Shown: piece after piece, positions 27,289-36,755 of the stretch | Layout: each line of letters begins with the position of its first letter | How positions within the stretch are numbered: the stretch's first letter is position 1 | Source of the DNA: Rs1 sp029027825 | Lineage (GTDB): Bacteria; Pseudomonadota; Gammaproteobacteria; Pseudomonadales; Balneatricaceae | NCBI GenBank assembly: GCA_029027825.1 | Contig: CP093399.1 | Location: 2,666,001-2,730,000 of the forward strand | Direction: 5' to 3' | Length of the DNA: 64,000 bases | Notes under the pieces: generated by a model | Told to the model about the DNA's origin: nothing | Databases searched by the model: none | What the model saw: only the letters and a program-made list of their open reading frames with translations | Program-made: the position numbers and the translations under genes

Positions 27289-28693
27289 TTTGTAACTCCC
27301 TTAATCGCTGGTCGTATGCCTGATCAAATACTTCTGCATATAACTTTTCAAATCCCTGTTGACGCGATGAAATAAGTTCCTCGTAATAATGGGTATACAT
27401 TTCCCACGCCCATCCCTCTTCGGTTTCTTTACGCTTTTGAGTGGTGCCTCTATAACGTTTGAATCGCGCCGCTAAAGTGCTCGGATTCAACGCTTGCAAT
27501 ATTGCATCTAAAGCCTTTTTAGTAGCGTATTCAGTGGCTATTTGATGCAAATGGATCTGGGTTAGACTCTCTCTCACCGCCATAGGCGCCGCTAGGTGTA
27601 CCATAGACCTATCACTGTTAAACATCGCCGCCATCGTTTCTTGATAATTCAAGCCTAGGCGCAGCGGGTTATCTTCAATGGGTTGCAGTACTTTATTCGA
27701 CAGCCCTTGATTCTGCGCTCTAGATGCCTGCTGAATTTTAAGCAGCCCCTCTACAGCCTCTCGCAAAGTCATGCCAATTTCTTCAAGTAAGTCATGAGTT
27801 TGCGCTGTGTCAGACTGCTTTAAAGTGACGTTCAACCCCCTTTGCAAGGGAGAGGCAGCCAAGTGCCCTGCCTCGTCAATAGCGCTTGGGGACGCGCTCA
27901 ACTGCGGATTAACTACCCTCTGGCTCACATCACTTGAGCGGCCCATAACCAAGTCTTCTAATTCTCCCATCTTGGAACTAAAATCATTATTCATAGTTTG
28001 TACTCCATCAATCACCCTACTACTTTCAAAATTTTTGGTTATTTTATTTGCTCTGCTAACAGGCACTATCTGGTGTAATTTGGGTGCCGTTGTCAGTGTC
28101 AAAACATCTGGCATAGGACCTTCTATTAACTCAGCTAATTCATTTCTATCACTGGCGAGATAATCTTGAACATCAAAAGACACCTCGGGATCCAAATCAT
28201 CAGTCACGACCATAGCCTCCGCCAGTGCCAGCTCTGGATCGGTACTTTTAATCTCGCGCTTTTTATCCTCGCCGGTCCAATTTTGATCGATGAGCAGCGA
28301 TGCCTGTTCAGCATCGCCGATAACTTCTTCAAGAGAAGCATCGGGACCTGTACCAAATTGGCTGTCATGGGTAAAATGAACACGTAAATTGAACTTTCCT
28401 ATATCGATTAAATCAGCATCGTGCAGTAATGCAGCACGTCCTGCCCCGAGCGAATAACTGGATTTATTGACGAATACATCCCCACTGCCCTGCACAATAC
28501 AAAACTCGCCATCTATCATTTTAATCAGGCCATGCCCCGCATGAACCCCACCACTGTTGTCATATAAGTTCCAGTGGTCGCCAGCACAATTACCTATACT
28601 GCCGCCCTCTTCATCGAAACTACAACGCGGTACTGTAGATCGCTCTATCGCATCTATATTGGAAATCTGAATAACTATTTGTCGCTGCTCCAT
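27266..28693 (-). CDS. tagH: FHA-domain T6SS protein (Fha/TagH)
   Basis: The 475-residue protein has an N-terminal FHA domain (residues 5-115) with SIGNCAGDHWNLYD and HGLIKMIDGEFCI, where a Ser/His pair reads phosphothreonine in active members. The C-terminal domain of TagH/ImpI type (about residues 295-470) contains MAAMFNSDRSMVHLAAPM and ARFKRYRGTTQKRKETEEGW. There is no Ser/Thr kinase or phosphatase gene in the cluster, so phosphothreonine control would need an enzyme encoded elsewhere. It lies between tssG and tssJ as in Vibrio. Confidence 0.88.
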   Translation of the reverse strand: MEQRQIVIQISNIDAIERSTVPRCSFDEEGGSIGNCAGDHWNLYDNSGGVHAGHGLIKMIDGEFCIVQGSGDVFVNKSSYSLGAGRAALLHDADLIDIGKFNLRVHFTHDSQFGTGPDASLEEVIGDAEQASLLIDQNWTGEDKKREIKSTDPELALAEAMVVTDDLDPEVSFDVQDYLASDRNELAELIEGPMPDVLTLTTAPKLHQIVPVSRANKITKNFESSRVIDGVQTMNNDFSSKMGELEDLVMGRSSDVSQRVVNPQLSASPSAIDEAGHLAASPLQRGLNVTLKQSDTAQTHDLLEEIGMTLREAVEGLLKIQQASRAQNQGLSNKVLQPIEDNPLRLGLNYQETMAAMFNSDRSMVHLAAPMAVRESLTQIHLHQIATEYATKKALDAILQALNPSTLAARFKRYRGTTQKRKETEEGWAWEMYTHYYEELISSRQQGFEKLYAEVFDQAYDQRLRELQNEAVDDV

Positions 28694-28695
28694 GA

Positions 28696-29748
28696 CTATG
28701 ATCTCAAGTGTATTAATACGCTGCGTTCTTTACTTTTTAAATTGTCTAAACTGCCGGAAAAAGTAGTCCAGCCCAGCCTGCAGCTTTCTTCATCGCCTAT
28801 TTTCATAGGTTTTAAATCTTCACGAATCATGCATAGCTCTAAGTCGTAAGCGAGAGGTTCGCGCAACACAAACTCAATCAACTTGACCAACGGCTTGAAA
28901 TTTTGTCCGTTGGGTAGAAACTCTCTAAATCTTTCTTGGGTCAAAGACTTGAGGGATAATATAAACTTACCCGATCGATCTTGAACTCTAGTCCCCAAAC
29001 TAATGTTTTCACCTAGGGAACTATTTTGTTCTCCAAGCTTAACCTGTTGAAATACAGGTATATCTACATATCTAAATACCCATTGCTTAACGCTCACTTG
29101 CGGTAATTCAAAATAGTGAGCCACGATACCTGACACCACTTCGGGAGAGCGGCTTCGACAAGCTAAAGTACCGGTATAAGAGAGCATTTTGCACCAGTTT
29201 ATCGGTGTTTTTCCGCGCAAACTTTTATCTGCTAATCCTACCAATGAGTACATTTGCTGAGAGAAATCATCAGTGGCATCCGGTTGAAAGCGGATGTAAT
29301 AACGATACTTTCGCCAAGACCTGTACATCAAGGTCAATAGCCGCTGATTAAAAAAATCTAAAAAATTTCTAATCCCCGGGTAATTCTGCGCATACTCGTA
29401 ACTGGCAGTATCAATATAGTGAGACGGAAGCGGTGACTGTGACCCGTGTAGGCCCAAGAATGTCGTCTCTAAAAAATAGCGATCGGAACCATCTTCTTTA
29501 GTAGAACTCTCAAGTCCATTTTGACCCGGCAGCTCTTTAAGTAACGATAATTTTTGCACATCCGCTGTAGGAAAGGCCACTGAAGCGCTAGCCGAAAAGC
29601 GAATTCTCTGCTGTCGTGCCTTAAAATCTTGATCTTGCTCTTGATCATCGCCATTGATGCGATGCAGCAAATCAACCAGCTGAAAGAAGTTATATTTGGG
29701 CGCGTCTTCTAGCAATTTTACAACGCTACTGCTCTGCAATGACTTCAA
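28696..29748 (-). CDS. tssG: T6SS baseplate protein TssG (VasB/ImpH)
   Basis: The 350-residue TssG has the family features FFQLVDLLHRINGDD near residue 21, a long helical middle (FLDFFNQRLLTLMYRSWRKY) and the C-terminal block YDLELCMIREDLKPMKIGDE. It joins TssF and TssE in the baseplate wedge. Its start overlaps the tssF stop by 4 nt, which suggests coupled translation. Confidence 0.93.
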   Translation of the reverse strand: MKSLQSSSVVKLLEDAPKYNFFQLVDLLHRINGDDQEQDQDFKARQQRIRFSASASVAFPTADVQKLSLLKELPGQNGLESSTKEDGSDRYFLETTFLGLHGSQSPLPSHYIDTASYEYAQNYPGIRNFLDFFNQRLLTLMYRSWRKYRYYIRFQPDATDDFSQQMYSLVGLADKSLRGKTPINWCKMLSYTGTLACRSRSPEVVSGIVAHYFELPQVSVKQWVFRYVDIPVFQQVKLGEQNSSLGENISLGTRVQDRSGKFILSLKSLTQERFREFLPNGQNFKPLVKLIEFVLREPLAYDLELCMIREDLKPMKIGDEESCRLGWTTFSGSLDNLKSKERSVLIHLRS

Positions 29749-31550
29749 ATGAGGGGTTGCTCCCCAGTAACCATGCCCCAGCTATAACTTTCATTATTTT
29801 CACTGTTGATGACTTCCAATTCATGAAACGAATTGATACTGGCATATAGACCAAAAAAACGACTCATCACTGCCCCAAATAGAAAGAGCTGCCCCTCTGA
29901 TCCGAAAGCAGATTCTTTGAGAACCAACACGGAACGCAACCCTCTCACCGGCAAACCCTTTATCAGCCTATCTATCGGCGTCGTCTCTATACTTAAAATA
30001 CCTTCTAAACGCAGCGTCGATGATCGCTGAGCTTGTAGATTAACCAGCGCTTTAAAATCGTAGGCACGCAAGATTGACACTAGCGCATCCTTCGACAGTA
30101 ACGACAAATAGTTTAGTGACATATTTGAAATGAGAATCCACAGTAAACTACCATCTAGAGCAGGACGCAGTGACTGGGTCGGTTTAGTGATATTATTGAA
30201 TTCACAAAAAGAGGGACTGTCTTCAGTGGAGTGACATATATCGCCTACCTGCAACAACTCAGGCAGCAACCTATTGGTACAGCTCAAGCTAAGTGACACG
30301 GTTTCATTTAAATCGACACACTGCTCTTCATCGCCGCGCACGAAGGCTAAAAAGTGATCGAAGCCATTCTCGCGGATACTATCCTTTACCCTAGTTCGGT
30401 AGTAGAGAGATGTGCGCCCTTCAGTGCGCTCTATCTCATGATGAAAGCTTTCAAAAGCACTGTATTTTCTGACGCCACCCTGCATACGACCGTTATCATC
30501 AGTGAGCCAGCCGGAGACAGACTCGACATTAAATACTTCATATTGCTCGGATTTTCTAGCTGCGGGAAATATTTTGTACTCTACTTTTTCACCGTTTAAA
30601 TTGATCGGGTCCGCCTCGTGTTTAAATAAGTTCACTGCAGGTACACAATACAGCTCAAAAGCGTTGTCTCTAATTTTAATATCGGCTGGGAAAGTACGAG
30701 AGAATGTAAAGCGAATAGTCATTTCTTCAGCGCAGACTGGCGGCAACACTTTGTCTAACCCCTGAAGTTCAAAAGACAAAAATGCCTCGGGAAAACTCAG
30801 GTACTCCTGCAAAATCCGATAGCCCTGATAAACATTGTCCGGGTAGGGCAGCAGCGATTCATTGCGCTCAAAACCCTTCTGTTTTAATGCACTTAAGGGT
30901 ATTGGAAAGCTAGTGCCTCTTATAACTATTTCCATCTTCTTTAAATAGTGACATAACCATAGGCACATAGTGTGGGCGGCGTGTGACTCAGCCCCTAAGA
31001 AAAATCTTAAGCTTCTCATGTTCATCTGCGTAAAAGGCACCGCATCGTCTAAGTACAATTCTAAATCAATCACAGATTTTTCCCGTGAATGACTAGCCGT
31101 TACGCCCTTTTTACGCATCGGGTACAGAGTTACATCGTGGCAAGTGGTATAAGTACAGGCGAGATTATCACTGTTATCATCTTGTAGTGATTCAGGGTCA
31201 TTGACACCTACTTCAATACTTTTGAGCACAGAACCTTTAGCGATAGTGTGTGAGGTAGTGATTGCACCGATACTGGGCCGGTACTGGATCATAGTCGCAC
31301 TAGGTACAGGCCGTAAATAATTAGGCCATAACATATTGATTGTGGAGTGAGTAAGCTCCGGTAATTGATCCTCTATTTTTTGCCGCAACCTTCCGGTCAA
31401 AAAAGCAAAACCTTCCAGTAGACGCTCAACATCAGGATCGTTATTAGCCTCGGACAAATACTGACTGAGATTTGGATTGGACTCGGCAAACTCTTTGCCT
31501 TGTAAGCGCAAAAAATCTAATTCATCTCGAAAATATTTGTTTAACTTCAC
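29745..31550 (-). CDS. tssF: T6SS baseplate protein TssF (VasA/ImpG)
   Basis: The 601-residue TssF starts with the conserved YFRDELDFLRLQGKEFAESN, followed by RLLEGFAFLTGRLRQKIED and the block LTHSTINMLWPNYLRPVPSA. TssF is a core wedge subunit related in role to phage gp6. It is followed directly by tssG with overlap and preceded by tssE across 7 bp. Confidence 0.95.
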   Translation of the reverse strand: MKLNKYFRDELDFLRLQGKEFAESNPNLSQYLSEANNDPDVERLLEGFAFLTGRLRQKIEDQLPELTHSTINMLWPNYLRPVPSATMIQYRPSIGAITTSHTIAKGSVLKSIEVGVNDPESLQDDNSDNLACTYTTCHDVTLYPMRKKGVTASHSREKSVIDLELYLDDAVPFTQMNMRSLRFFLGAESHAAHTMCLWLCHYLKKMEIVIRGTSFPIPLSALKQKGFERNESLLPYPDNVYQGYRILQEYLSFPEAFLSFELQGLDKVLPPVCAEEMTIRFTFSRTFPADIKIRDNAFELYCVPAVNLFKHEADPINLNGEKVEYKIFPAARKSEQYEVFNVESVSGWLTDDNGRMQGGVRKYSAFESFHHEIERTEGRTSLYYRTRVKDSIRENGFDHFLAFVRGDEEQCVDLNETVSLSLSCTNRLLPELLQVGDICHSTEDSPSFCEFNNITKPTQSLRPALDGSLLWILISNMSLNYLSLLSKDALVSILRAYDFKALVNLQAQRSSTLRLEGILSIETTPIDRLIKGLPVRGLRSVLVLKESAFGSEGQLFLFGAVMSRFFGLYASINSFHELEVINSENNESYSWGMVTGEQPLI

Positions 31551-31557
31551 GCGTTAC

Positions 31558-31995
31558 TCACATCACCCTAAACTGGCGGTTTTTGTCTAAATACAATTCG
31601 ATAGATACTTGATCTTGCTGAGAATCGACCACAAAGCTACACTTAATAGCAAACTGCAGCATGGTCGGGTCATCCTCTTTATATCCGGAGAATATCACCT
31701 GCAAGTTACAGAGCCGCGACTCGAATTCACTAATGCATCTTTTAATGTCTTGCGCTATGCTCATGGCCTGATCTTTACTGCCGACCGCCGCATCATTAAA
31801 ATCTTCTAGGCCATAACTGACGCTGGACTGACTGGCACCGGCTCTACTGTTTAGCAAAGATTCTAAATGACTGCGCACAGACTCTATTAACTGGTGCAAA
31901 TACTCGGTGCGATTCAATAGCGAGAGAGAGCGACCCTCTCCCGCTGAGCTAGCTTGCATCCGCTGAAACAAACTAGCCCCACTGGTCTTTCTCAC
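31558..31995 (-). CDS. tssE: T6SS baseplate protein TssE (gp25-like)
   Basis: The 145-residue TssE is a gp25-like baseplate protein: SVSYGLEDFNDAAVGSKDQA near residue 59 and IKRCISEFESRLCNLQVIF near residue 84. It connects the wedge to the first sheath ring. It follows tssC with no gap. Confidence 0.93.
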   Translation of the reverse strand: MRKTSGASLFQRMQASSAGEGRSLSLLNRTEYLHQLIESVRSHLESLLNSRAGASQSSVSYGLEDFNDAAVGSKDQAMSIAQDIKRCISEFESRLCNLQVIFSGYKEDDPTMLQFAIKCSFVVDSQQDQVSIELYLDKNRQFRVM

Positions 31996-33471
31996 TTACT
32001 CTTGGTCCAAACGGCCCACTAGAGACAGTTCAAAACTTGCACCCATATATTTAAAGTGCGGACGAACCTTCATCGCCACTTGATACCAACCTGGATCTCC
32101 CTCTACATCTGAAACCGTGATACTGGCTTCACGCAGCGGCTTGCGAGAACGCACATCTGCAGGCGGATTCTCCTGATCGGCAACATACTGTCTGATCCAA
32201 GTATTAAGTTCGCGCTCTAAATCTTGACGCTCTTTCCAAGATCCAATTTTTTCGCGCTGTAACACTTTGATGTAGTGTGCTAGACGATTGATGATCATCA
32301 TATAGGGAAGCTGAGTACCTAACTTATAGTTAGTCTCCGCCATTTGCCCCTCTTTAGTCTTGGGAAAAGTCTTGGGCTTTTGAATCGAGTTCGCAGAGAA
32401 GAAAGCGGCATTATCACTGCCTTTTCTCATGGTCAGGCTGATAAAGCCCTGCTCTGCAAGTTCATATTCGCGACGATCAGTAATTAGTACTTCCGTGGGG
32501 ATTTTAGCTTGTAGCTCACCCATAGACTCGAACAAATGCACAGGTAAATCTTCAACCGCGCCGCCGCTCTGTGGTCCGATAATATTTGGGCACCAGCGAT
32601 ACTTGGCAAAACTCTCTGTCAGCTTGCTACCTAGCAGCAATGCTGTATTACCCCAGAGGTAGTGCTCGTGGTTTTTCGATACATCTTCTGTGTAATTAAA
32701 CGATCGAACCGGGTTTTCTACAGGATCGTAAGGGCTTCTCAATAGGAAACGCGGCGCTGTAAGACCGATGTATTTAGAATCTTCGGCTTCACGCAAGGAG
32801 CGCCACTTAGTGTATTTAGGTGACTCAAAAGTCGCCCCTAGCTCTTTTATGCTAGGGAAATCAACAAAGGAATCTATACCAAAAAAAGAGGGTTCTACTG
32901 AGGACAAGAACGGAGCGTGTGCCATTGCCCCTACCGCTGCCACGTACTGTAACAACTTCATATCAGGAGTAGAGGGACTAAATGCATAGTGCCCTATCAT
33001 CGCACCTATTGGCTGACCACCAAACTGCCCATACTCATTGGAGTAGACATGTTGATACAAGCCAGATTGAACCACTTCAGGAGAAAACTCGAAATCATCA
33101 AGCAGCTCTTCTTTGGTTGCATGCAGCACTTCAATTTTAATATTTTCACGAAAGTCGGTGCGATCAACCAACAATTTCAAACCACACCAAGCGGATTCTA
33201 ATTGCTGAAACTCTGGCACGTGCAATATTTCATCGACCTGTGCACTGATCTTTTTATCCAACTCAACGATCATTTGATCAACTAAACCTTTATTAACAGG
33301 TTCTTCTGTCGTGCCGCGCTCTAGCATATTTGAGATAAATGCCATCACCCCATCTTTGGCGATGTCATAACCTTCCTCTTCCTGCTTCATGCGGCTTTGA
33401 GCCATAATCTGATCTAGTAGCGATCCTTCTACCTGCGCAGATTCACGCTGTTGTGCCTGTTGATTATCCAT
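31996..33471 (-). CDS. tssC: T6SS sheath protein TssC (VipB)
   Basis: The 491-residue large sheath subunit. Conserved blocks include FQQLESAWCGLKLLVDRTDF near residue 88, GQPIGAMIGHYAFSP, FLLRSPYDPVENPVRSFNY and the C-terminal FELSLVGRLDQE. It pairs with TssB to form the contractile sheath. It follows tssB after a 26-bp gap. No second tssC was found to pair with the orphan TssB at 38262-38711. Confidence 0.96.
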   Translation of the reverse strand: MDNQQAQQRESAQVEGSLLDQIMAQSRMKQEEEGYDIAKDGVMAFISNMLERGTTEEPVNKGLVDQMIVELDKKISAQVDEILHVPEFQQLESAWCGLKLLVDRTDFRENIKIEVLHATKEELLDDFEFSPEVVQSGLYQHVYSNEYGQFGGQPIGAMIGHYAFSPSTPDMKLLQYVAAVGAMAHAPFLSSVEPSFFGIDSFVDFPSIKELGATFESPKYTKWRSLREAEDSKYIGLTAPRFLLRSPYDPVENPVRSFNYTEDVSKNHEHYLWGNTALLLGSKLTESFAKYRWCPNIIGPQSGGAVEDLPVHLFESMGELQAKIPTEVLITDRREYELAEQGFISLTMRKGSDNAAFFSANSIQKPKTFPKTKEGQMAETNYKLGTQLPYMMIINRLAHYIKVLQREKIGSWKERQDLERELNTWIRQYVADQENPPADVRSRKPLREASITVSDVEGDPGWYQVAMKVRPHFKYMGASFELSLVGRLDQE

Positions 33472-33497
33472 ACTTATACTTCCCTACTGGTACCGGA

Positions 33498-34010
33498 TTA
33501 ATTATCTTTATCTGTCAGATTTTGAGCAATGCTCAGCTCGGAATACAGCTGATCGCGCGCTTCTTCACTACCCAATAACTCTTGTAACTTCTCACGAAAA
33601 GAAGGCACATTTCCCAACGGCCCCTTAAGTGCCACTAACGCTTCACGAAGATCAATGAGTTTTTTCACTTCCGGCACCTGTCTGGCAACGCTATCAGGCT
33701 GAAAATCTCTCAAACTCTCAAATTTAAGATCGATAGAAATCTCTCCCCTCCCATCTTTTTGCTCTGTGAGCTTATCCGACACAGAGGTTTGCAAAGCCAG
33801 CTTTGTCTCTTTAAATACCGCGTTGAAGTTATTTTTATCGACAGACACAGTACTGCGATCTGCGATAGGAGTCTCTTCAGCTTGTCCGGTAAAATCCCCG
33901 AGAACCATAAGTTTTAGAGGAAGTTCCACTTCTGCTTCTTGGCCACCTGTTGCTGGAACATATTTGATATTTATACGTTCTTTAGGTGCTACCGTTGCTT
34001 CTTTAGCCAT
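33498..34010 (-). CDS. tssB: T6SS sheath protein TssB (VipA)
   Basis: The 170-residue small sheath subunit. ELPLKLMVLGDFTGQAEETP near residue 27, VDKNNFNAV, the central FESLRDFQPDSVARQVPEV and the C-terminal LLGSEEARDQLYSELS are all family features. It is the first gene of the structural operon; the 301 bp upstream hold the promoter region and a short perfect inverted repeat. Its ribosome site is weak (GGACGA). Confidence 0.96.
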   Translation of the reverse strand: MAKEATVAPKERINIKYVPATGGQEAEVELPLKLMVLGDFTGQAEETPIADRSTVSVDKNNFNAVFKETKLALQTSVSDKLTEQKDGRGEISIDLKFESLRDFQPDSVARQVPEVKKLIDLREALVALKGPLGNVPSFREKLQELLGSEEARDQLYSELSIAQNLTDKDN

Positions 34011-34311
34011 AATTTTCGTCCATTTAAATTAAGGCTTGAAAATCCTACGGCTAAGCTTAAACAAGCTAGTCATATTTCCCAAGCCTAGTTACTTTTACTA
34101 CCATGCACCCTGCATGGCAGTGTTTCAGATTACTAGTCTTTAAAATATTTTTTATAATGCTCGGATAGCTCCGAACCATGTCGACACACGCCAGTCAATT
34201 TCAATTTTCTTAAAACAACAAAAGAGATATCATACTAACTAAACGATCTACCAAGCTTTAGAGCATACTGAGTACTTGTACCTGCCCATTTAACAGCCCG
34301 AATCGAGGTGG
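34011..34311. other. Gap upstream of tssB with a short inverted repeat
   Basis: This 301-bp gap must carry the promoter of the structural T6SS operon. A perfect inverted repeat CCATGCA-CCC-TGCATGG lies at 34101-34117, about 90 bp before tssB, and could be an operator. It lacks a T run, so it is not a clear terminator for the gene on its other side. No GG-N10-GC sigma-54 pattern was found, unlike at hcp, so the structural genes probably use another sigma factor. Confidence 0.4.
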
Positions 34312-35331
34312 CTACAGATACTCTTTAACCACCGCATTTGCAGGAGCATCCTTAAAAATTGCGTCACCTGATAACGACGAAACATCAATAATTTTCTCTT
34401 TATACCACCAGTATTCCGAAGGTTTCTTTACAGCAACCGGATTAGCAGAACTGGGTGCTATAATCTTTAGGCCCTTAGAAACTACAGGCGACGGGCTCTT
34501 TTTAATCTTGATTACAACCTTAGACAGCAGTTGAGCATCATCAGCTACAAACTGATTAGCCACTGCCTCTTGATGCGACTTGATCAACGCCAAAACTTTA
34601 CTACGAGACTCATACGCCTGTACTTTTGCAAGGCGAGCATTGTATTGCCCTCCACAAACTCCAATATAACGATTATCTATTTTAATTTTCTCCCCTGGAG
34701 AAGACACATCCAACTCAGAGCGAAACAAAAAGCGCCGCTCAGTCGCTTTAAGATAAAAGTTATACTCTTCACCGATGCTTTTCACCCCACGCAAAGCTGA
34801 CCATAATGTACACTGGGGCTCTTCAAAATAAACGACAGCCAACAAATTAGTCGCTTTTTTATTGACAGCGAAGTGCTTAATAAATCTAAAACCATCAAGC
34901 TTTACATAGTATTCATGTTTTTCTAGGTAACCCCCACCCATGACCGCCATCACCTGATTAGCTGTTAAGGTAGACACATCCTCGCTTCCTGAAATTTTTT
35001 CATCTAGCTCATATATTTTCAACAAATAATGATCTGTCGCCAACCCCGAAGAAAAAGACCTGTGCTTGGCAGTTGGTGACACAGTGGTATCTGCACTTTT
35101 TGTCAATACCGCTAGAGATACTTCCGAGAGCTGGATTTCATTTGGACCGACTTGGACACTTGGATCATAGAGAACCTCTGCTACTTTACCGACTACTTTT
35201 ACTGATGATGCACAGCCCGTTATTAACAAGAAGCACACTATAGAAATAGTAAGTTTAAACTTCTTGAACAACGACAAAAAAGGGTTTCCAATAAAAACAC
35301 ATGATATTTTATCTATAAATTTTACCGACAC
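34312..35331 (-). CDS. Second TssJ-like lipoprotein with C-terminal extension
   Basis: An N-terminal segment ends in the lipobox LLITGC near residue 40. The mature start, with YDPSVQVGPNEIQLSEVSLA, resembles the start of the cluster's TssJ (DPDIQVGDEG), and LLAVVYFEEPQCTLWSAL parallels the TssJ block IVARFADPNQTQW. TssJ normally ends around 180 residues; here about 120 more follow, ending in a Lys/Pro/Ser-rich tail. It lies 301 bp upstream of tssB in the same direction. It could be an alternative anchor for TssM or a divergent relative with another job. Assignment is by motif resemblance only. Confidence 0.6.
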   Translation of the reverse strand: MSVKFIDKISCVFIGNPFLSLFKKFKLTISIVCFLLITGCASSVKVVGKVAEVLYDPSVQVGPNEIQLSEVSLAVLTKSADTTVSPTAKHRSFSSGLATDHYLLKIYELDEKISGSEDVSTLTANQVMAVMGGGYLEKHEYYVKLDGFRFIKHFAVNKKATNLLAVVYFEEPQCTLWSALRGVKSIGEEYNFYLKATERRFLFRSELDVSSPGEKIKIDNRYIGVCGGQYNARLAKVQAYESRSKVLALIKSHQEAVANQFVADDAQLLSKVVIKIKKSPSPVVSKGLKIIAPSSANPVAVKKPSEYWWYKEKIIDVSSLSGDAIFKDAPANAVVKEYL

Positions 35332-35741
35332 AACAACCTCTCAATATACAGAACATATAAAATCAATACATAACAATACATAACAATACAATATTATTAA
35401 GACTTGAAAATCTATATAACAACGAACGAATGCTCTCTTCTTTTATAATGGACGGCTCAAAAAACTTGCAATAGAAATGGCAACCAAGTCAATCAAGGGA
35501 ATCGAATTCATTTAACTTTTAAGCCTTCAGCATAATTAATTAGACGACAATTAACGTCTACTACATCCCAGAGCCCCACAAATATAATTTAGAGTTAATT
35601 GTTAATCAACCTTAACAATTATCGCGCAGTTTAAAACATACGTTAAAGTAATACAACAAGTGCAAAAGACTAATATTTTTTGAATACATGAGTGAGCTGG
35701 AAGTATAATTATCATTTACCACACAAAAATTAGGATCTGTT

Positions 35742-36250
35742 ATGAATTTATACAAGGAACAACAGCTCACCAAAGAGCAAAGATACTATGTTTTACCTGA
35801 ATCCGTGACTTCAAAGCGAATACAGAGTGTAAGATATTGGTTTTACAGTGGAATTTAAAAATCTTAGCTGCACCCATAGGTTCAGCGCGTATTTTTCTAA
35901 CCGCTGTAAAATCAAGAGCTTGCGCTATGTGGTGCAGTGAAGTCACTGATTCAGGTTTTAGGTTTTAGGTTTGCGTAAAGCAGCTATATGCTTACTGATC
36001 TTAATAAAAATCAACTAATTGCCTACTAAGCTAGCGGAGTTTGATAGCTAATCAGTAAACCTTAATACGAGCCGGCTGCGAGGCACAAACGAGAATACCA
36101 ATGTCAATTAAGATGGGTTCGACCCAAGAAACTCAAAATGACGAGTTTAACCGGCAATGAGATAAAGCGATAGGAGATACCATTTTATTGCTGAACCGAA
36201 CTCCAAGAAAAACATCAAAAGGCCTACACCCCTTGAAACCTGTACTAGTA
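35742..36250 (+). pseudogene. IS30-family transposase relic interrupted by a miniature element
   Basis: An ATG at 35742 starts MNLYKEQQLTKEQRYYV, like the LTxEQRYxI start of IS30 transposases. It is broken by the miniature element at 35796-35955. Removing that element and one TTTTA copy continues the frame as LGLRKAA, as expected of an IS30 protein. Further on, near 36183-36250, LNRTPRKTSKGLHP parallels the IS30 C-terminal LNNRPRKTLKFKTP. The catalytic middle is gone, so the element is dead. Confidence 0.55.
35796..35955 (+). repeat. Miniature inverted-repeat element, copy A
   Basis: It opens CCTGAATCCGTGACTTCA and closes TGAAGTCACTGATTCAGG, which are inverted repeats with one mismatch. The flanks carry TTTTA directly on both sides, a 5-bp target duplication. 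Compared with other copies it lacks about 45 bp of the centre. It is inserted in the IS30 relic. Confidence 0.85.
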
Positions 36251-36299
36251 AGCGTATGACACTTATTACTTGGACCATGTAAAATTCGATTTTCTCTTA

Positions 36300-36498
36300 C
36301 CTGAATCCGTGACTTCAAAGTGAATACTTAGTGCAATATATTGGTTCTACAGTGGAATTTAAAAATCTTAGCTGCAAGCTCATATGCGTCCTGCATTCGC
36401 TAAATAAATGCACCCCTGCATAAATCAGCGGGTGTGTTTCTAACCGCCGTATAATCAAGAGCTTGCGCTATATGGTGCAATGAAGTCACTGATTCAGG
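36300..36498 (+). repeat. Miniature inverted-repeat element, copy B
   Basis: A 199-bp copy with the same termini. TCTTA lies directly on both sides as a 5-bp target duplication. Beyond the termini the halves stay complementary (TTACAGTGG against CCGCCGTATAA), so the whole element can fold as a long imperfect hairpin. Confidence 0.85.
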
Positions 36499-36755
36499 TC
36501 TTAGTATAGAACCTCATACAAAGCGTCAAACATCCCGCCGGTATTTTCTCGTAACACATTAATATTTAGATAGTTATTTAAGCTACTGAATATATTATAT
36601 CAATACACTTAACATTAAACTTCTAGGAATAATTTCTATTTTTAAGAGACAGGTGATATTACTCTGTTAATAATGTTTTAAATGAAAAATTAGATGGTAA
36701 ACTGCGCTACTTCATTTATTGCAAGCCAAATATTTCCTGAATTGAGCGTCAAATA

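Noticed and set aside
34101..34117. Inverted repeat as a terminator for the TssJ-like gene
   Set aside because: It has no T run on either strand and lies about 200 bp after that gene; it was kept only as a possible operator.
34011..34311. Sigma-54 promoter for tssB
   Set aside because: No GG-N10-GC element was found on the minus strand here, unlike at hcp.
36133..36318. 61-codon minus-strand frame as a gene
   Set aside because: It runs antisense through the IS30 relic and into a miniature element and has no ribosome site or protein-like features.
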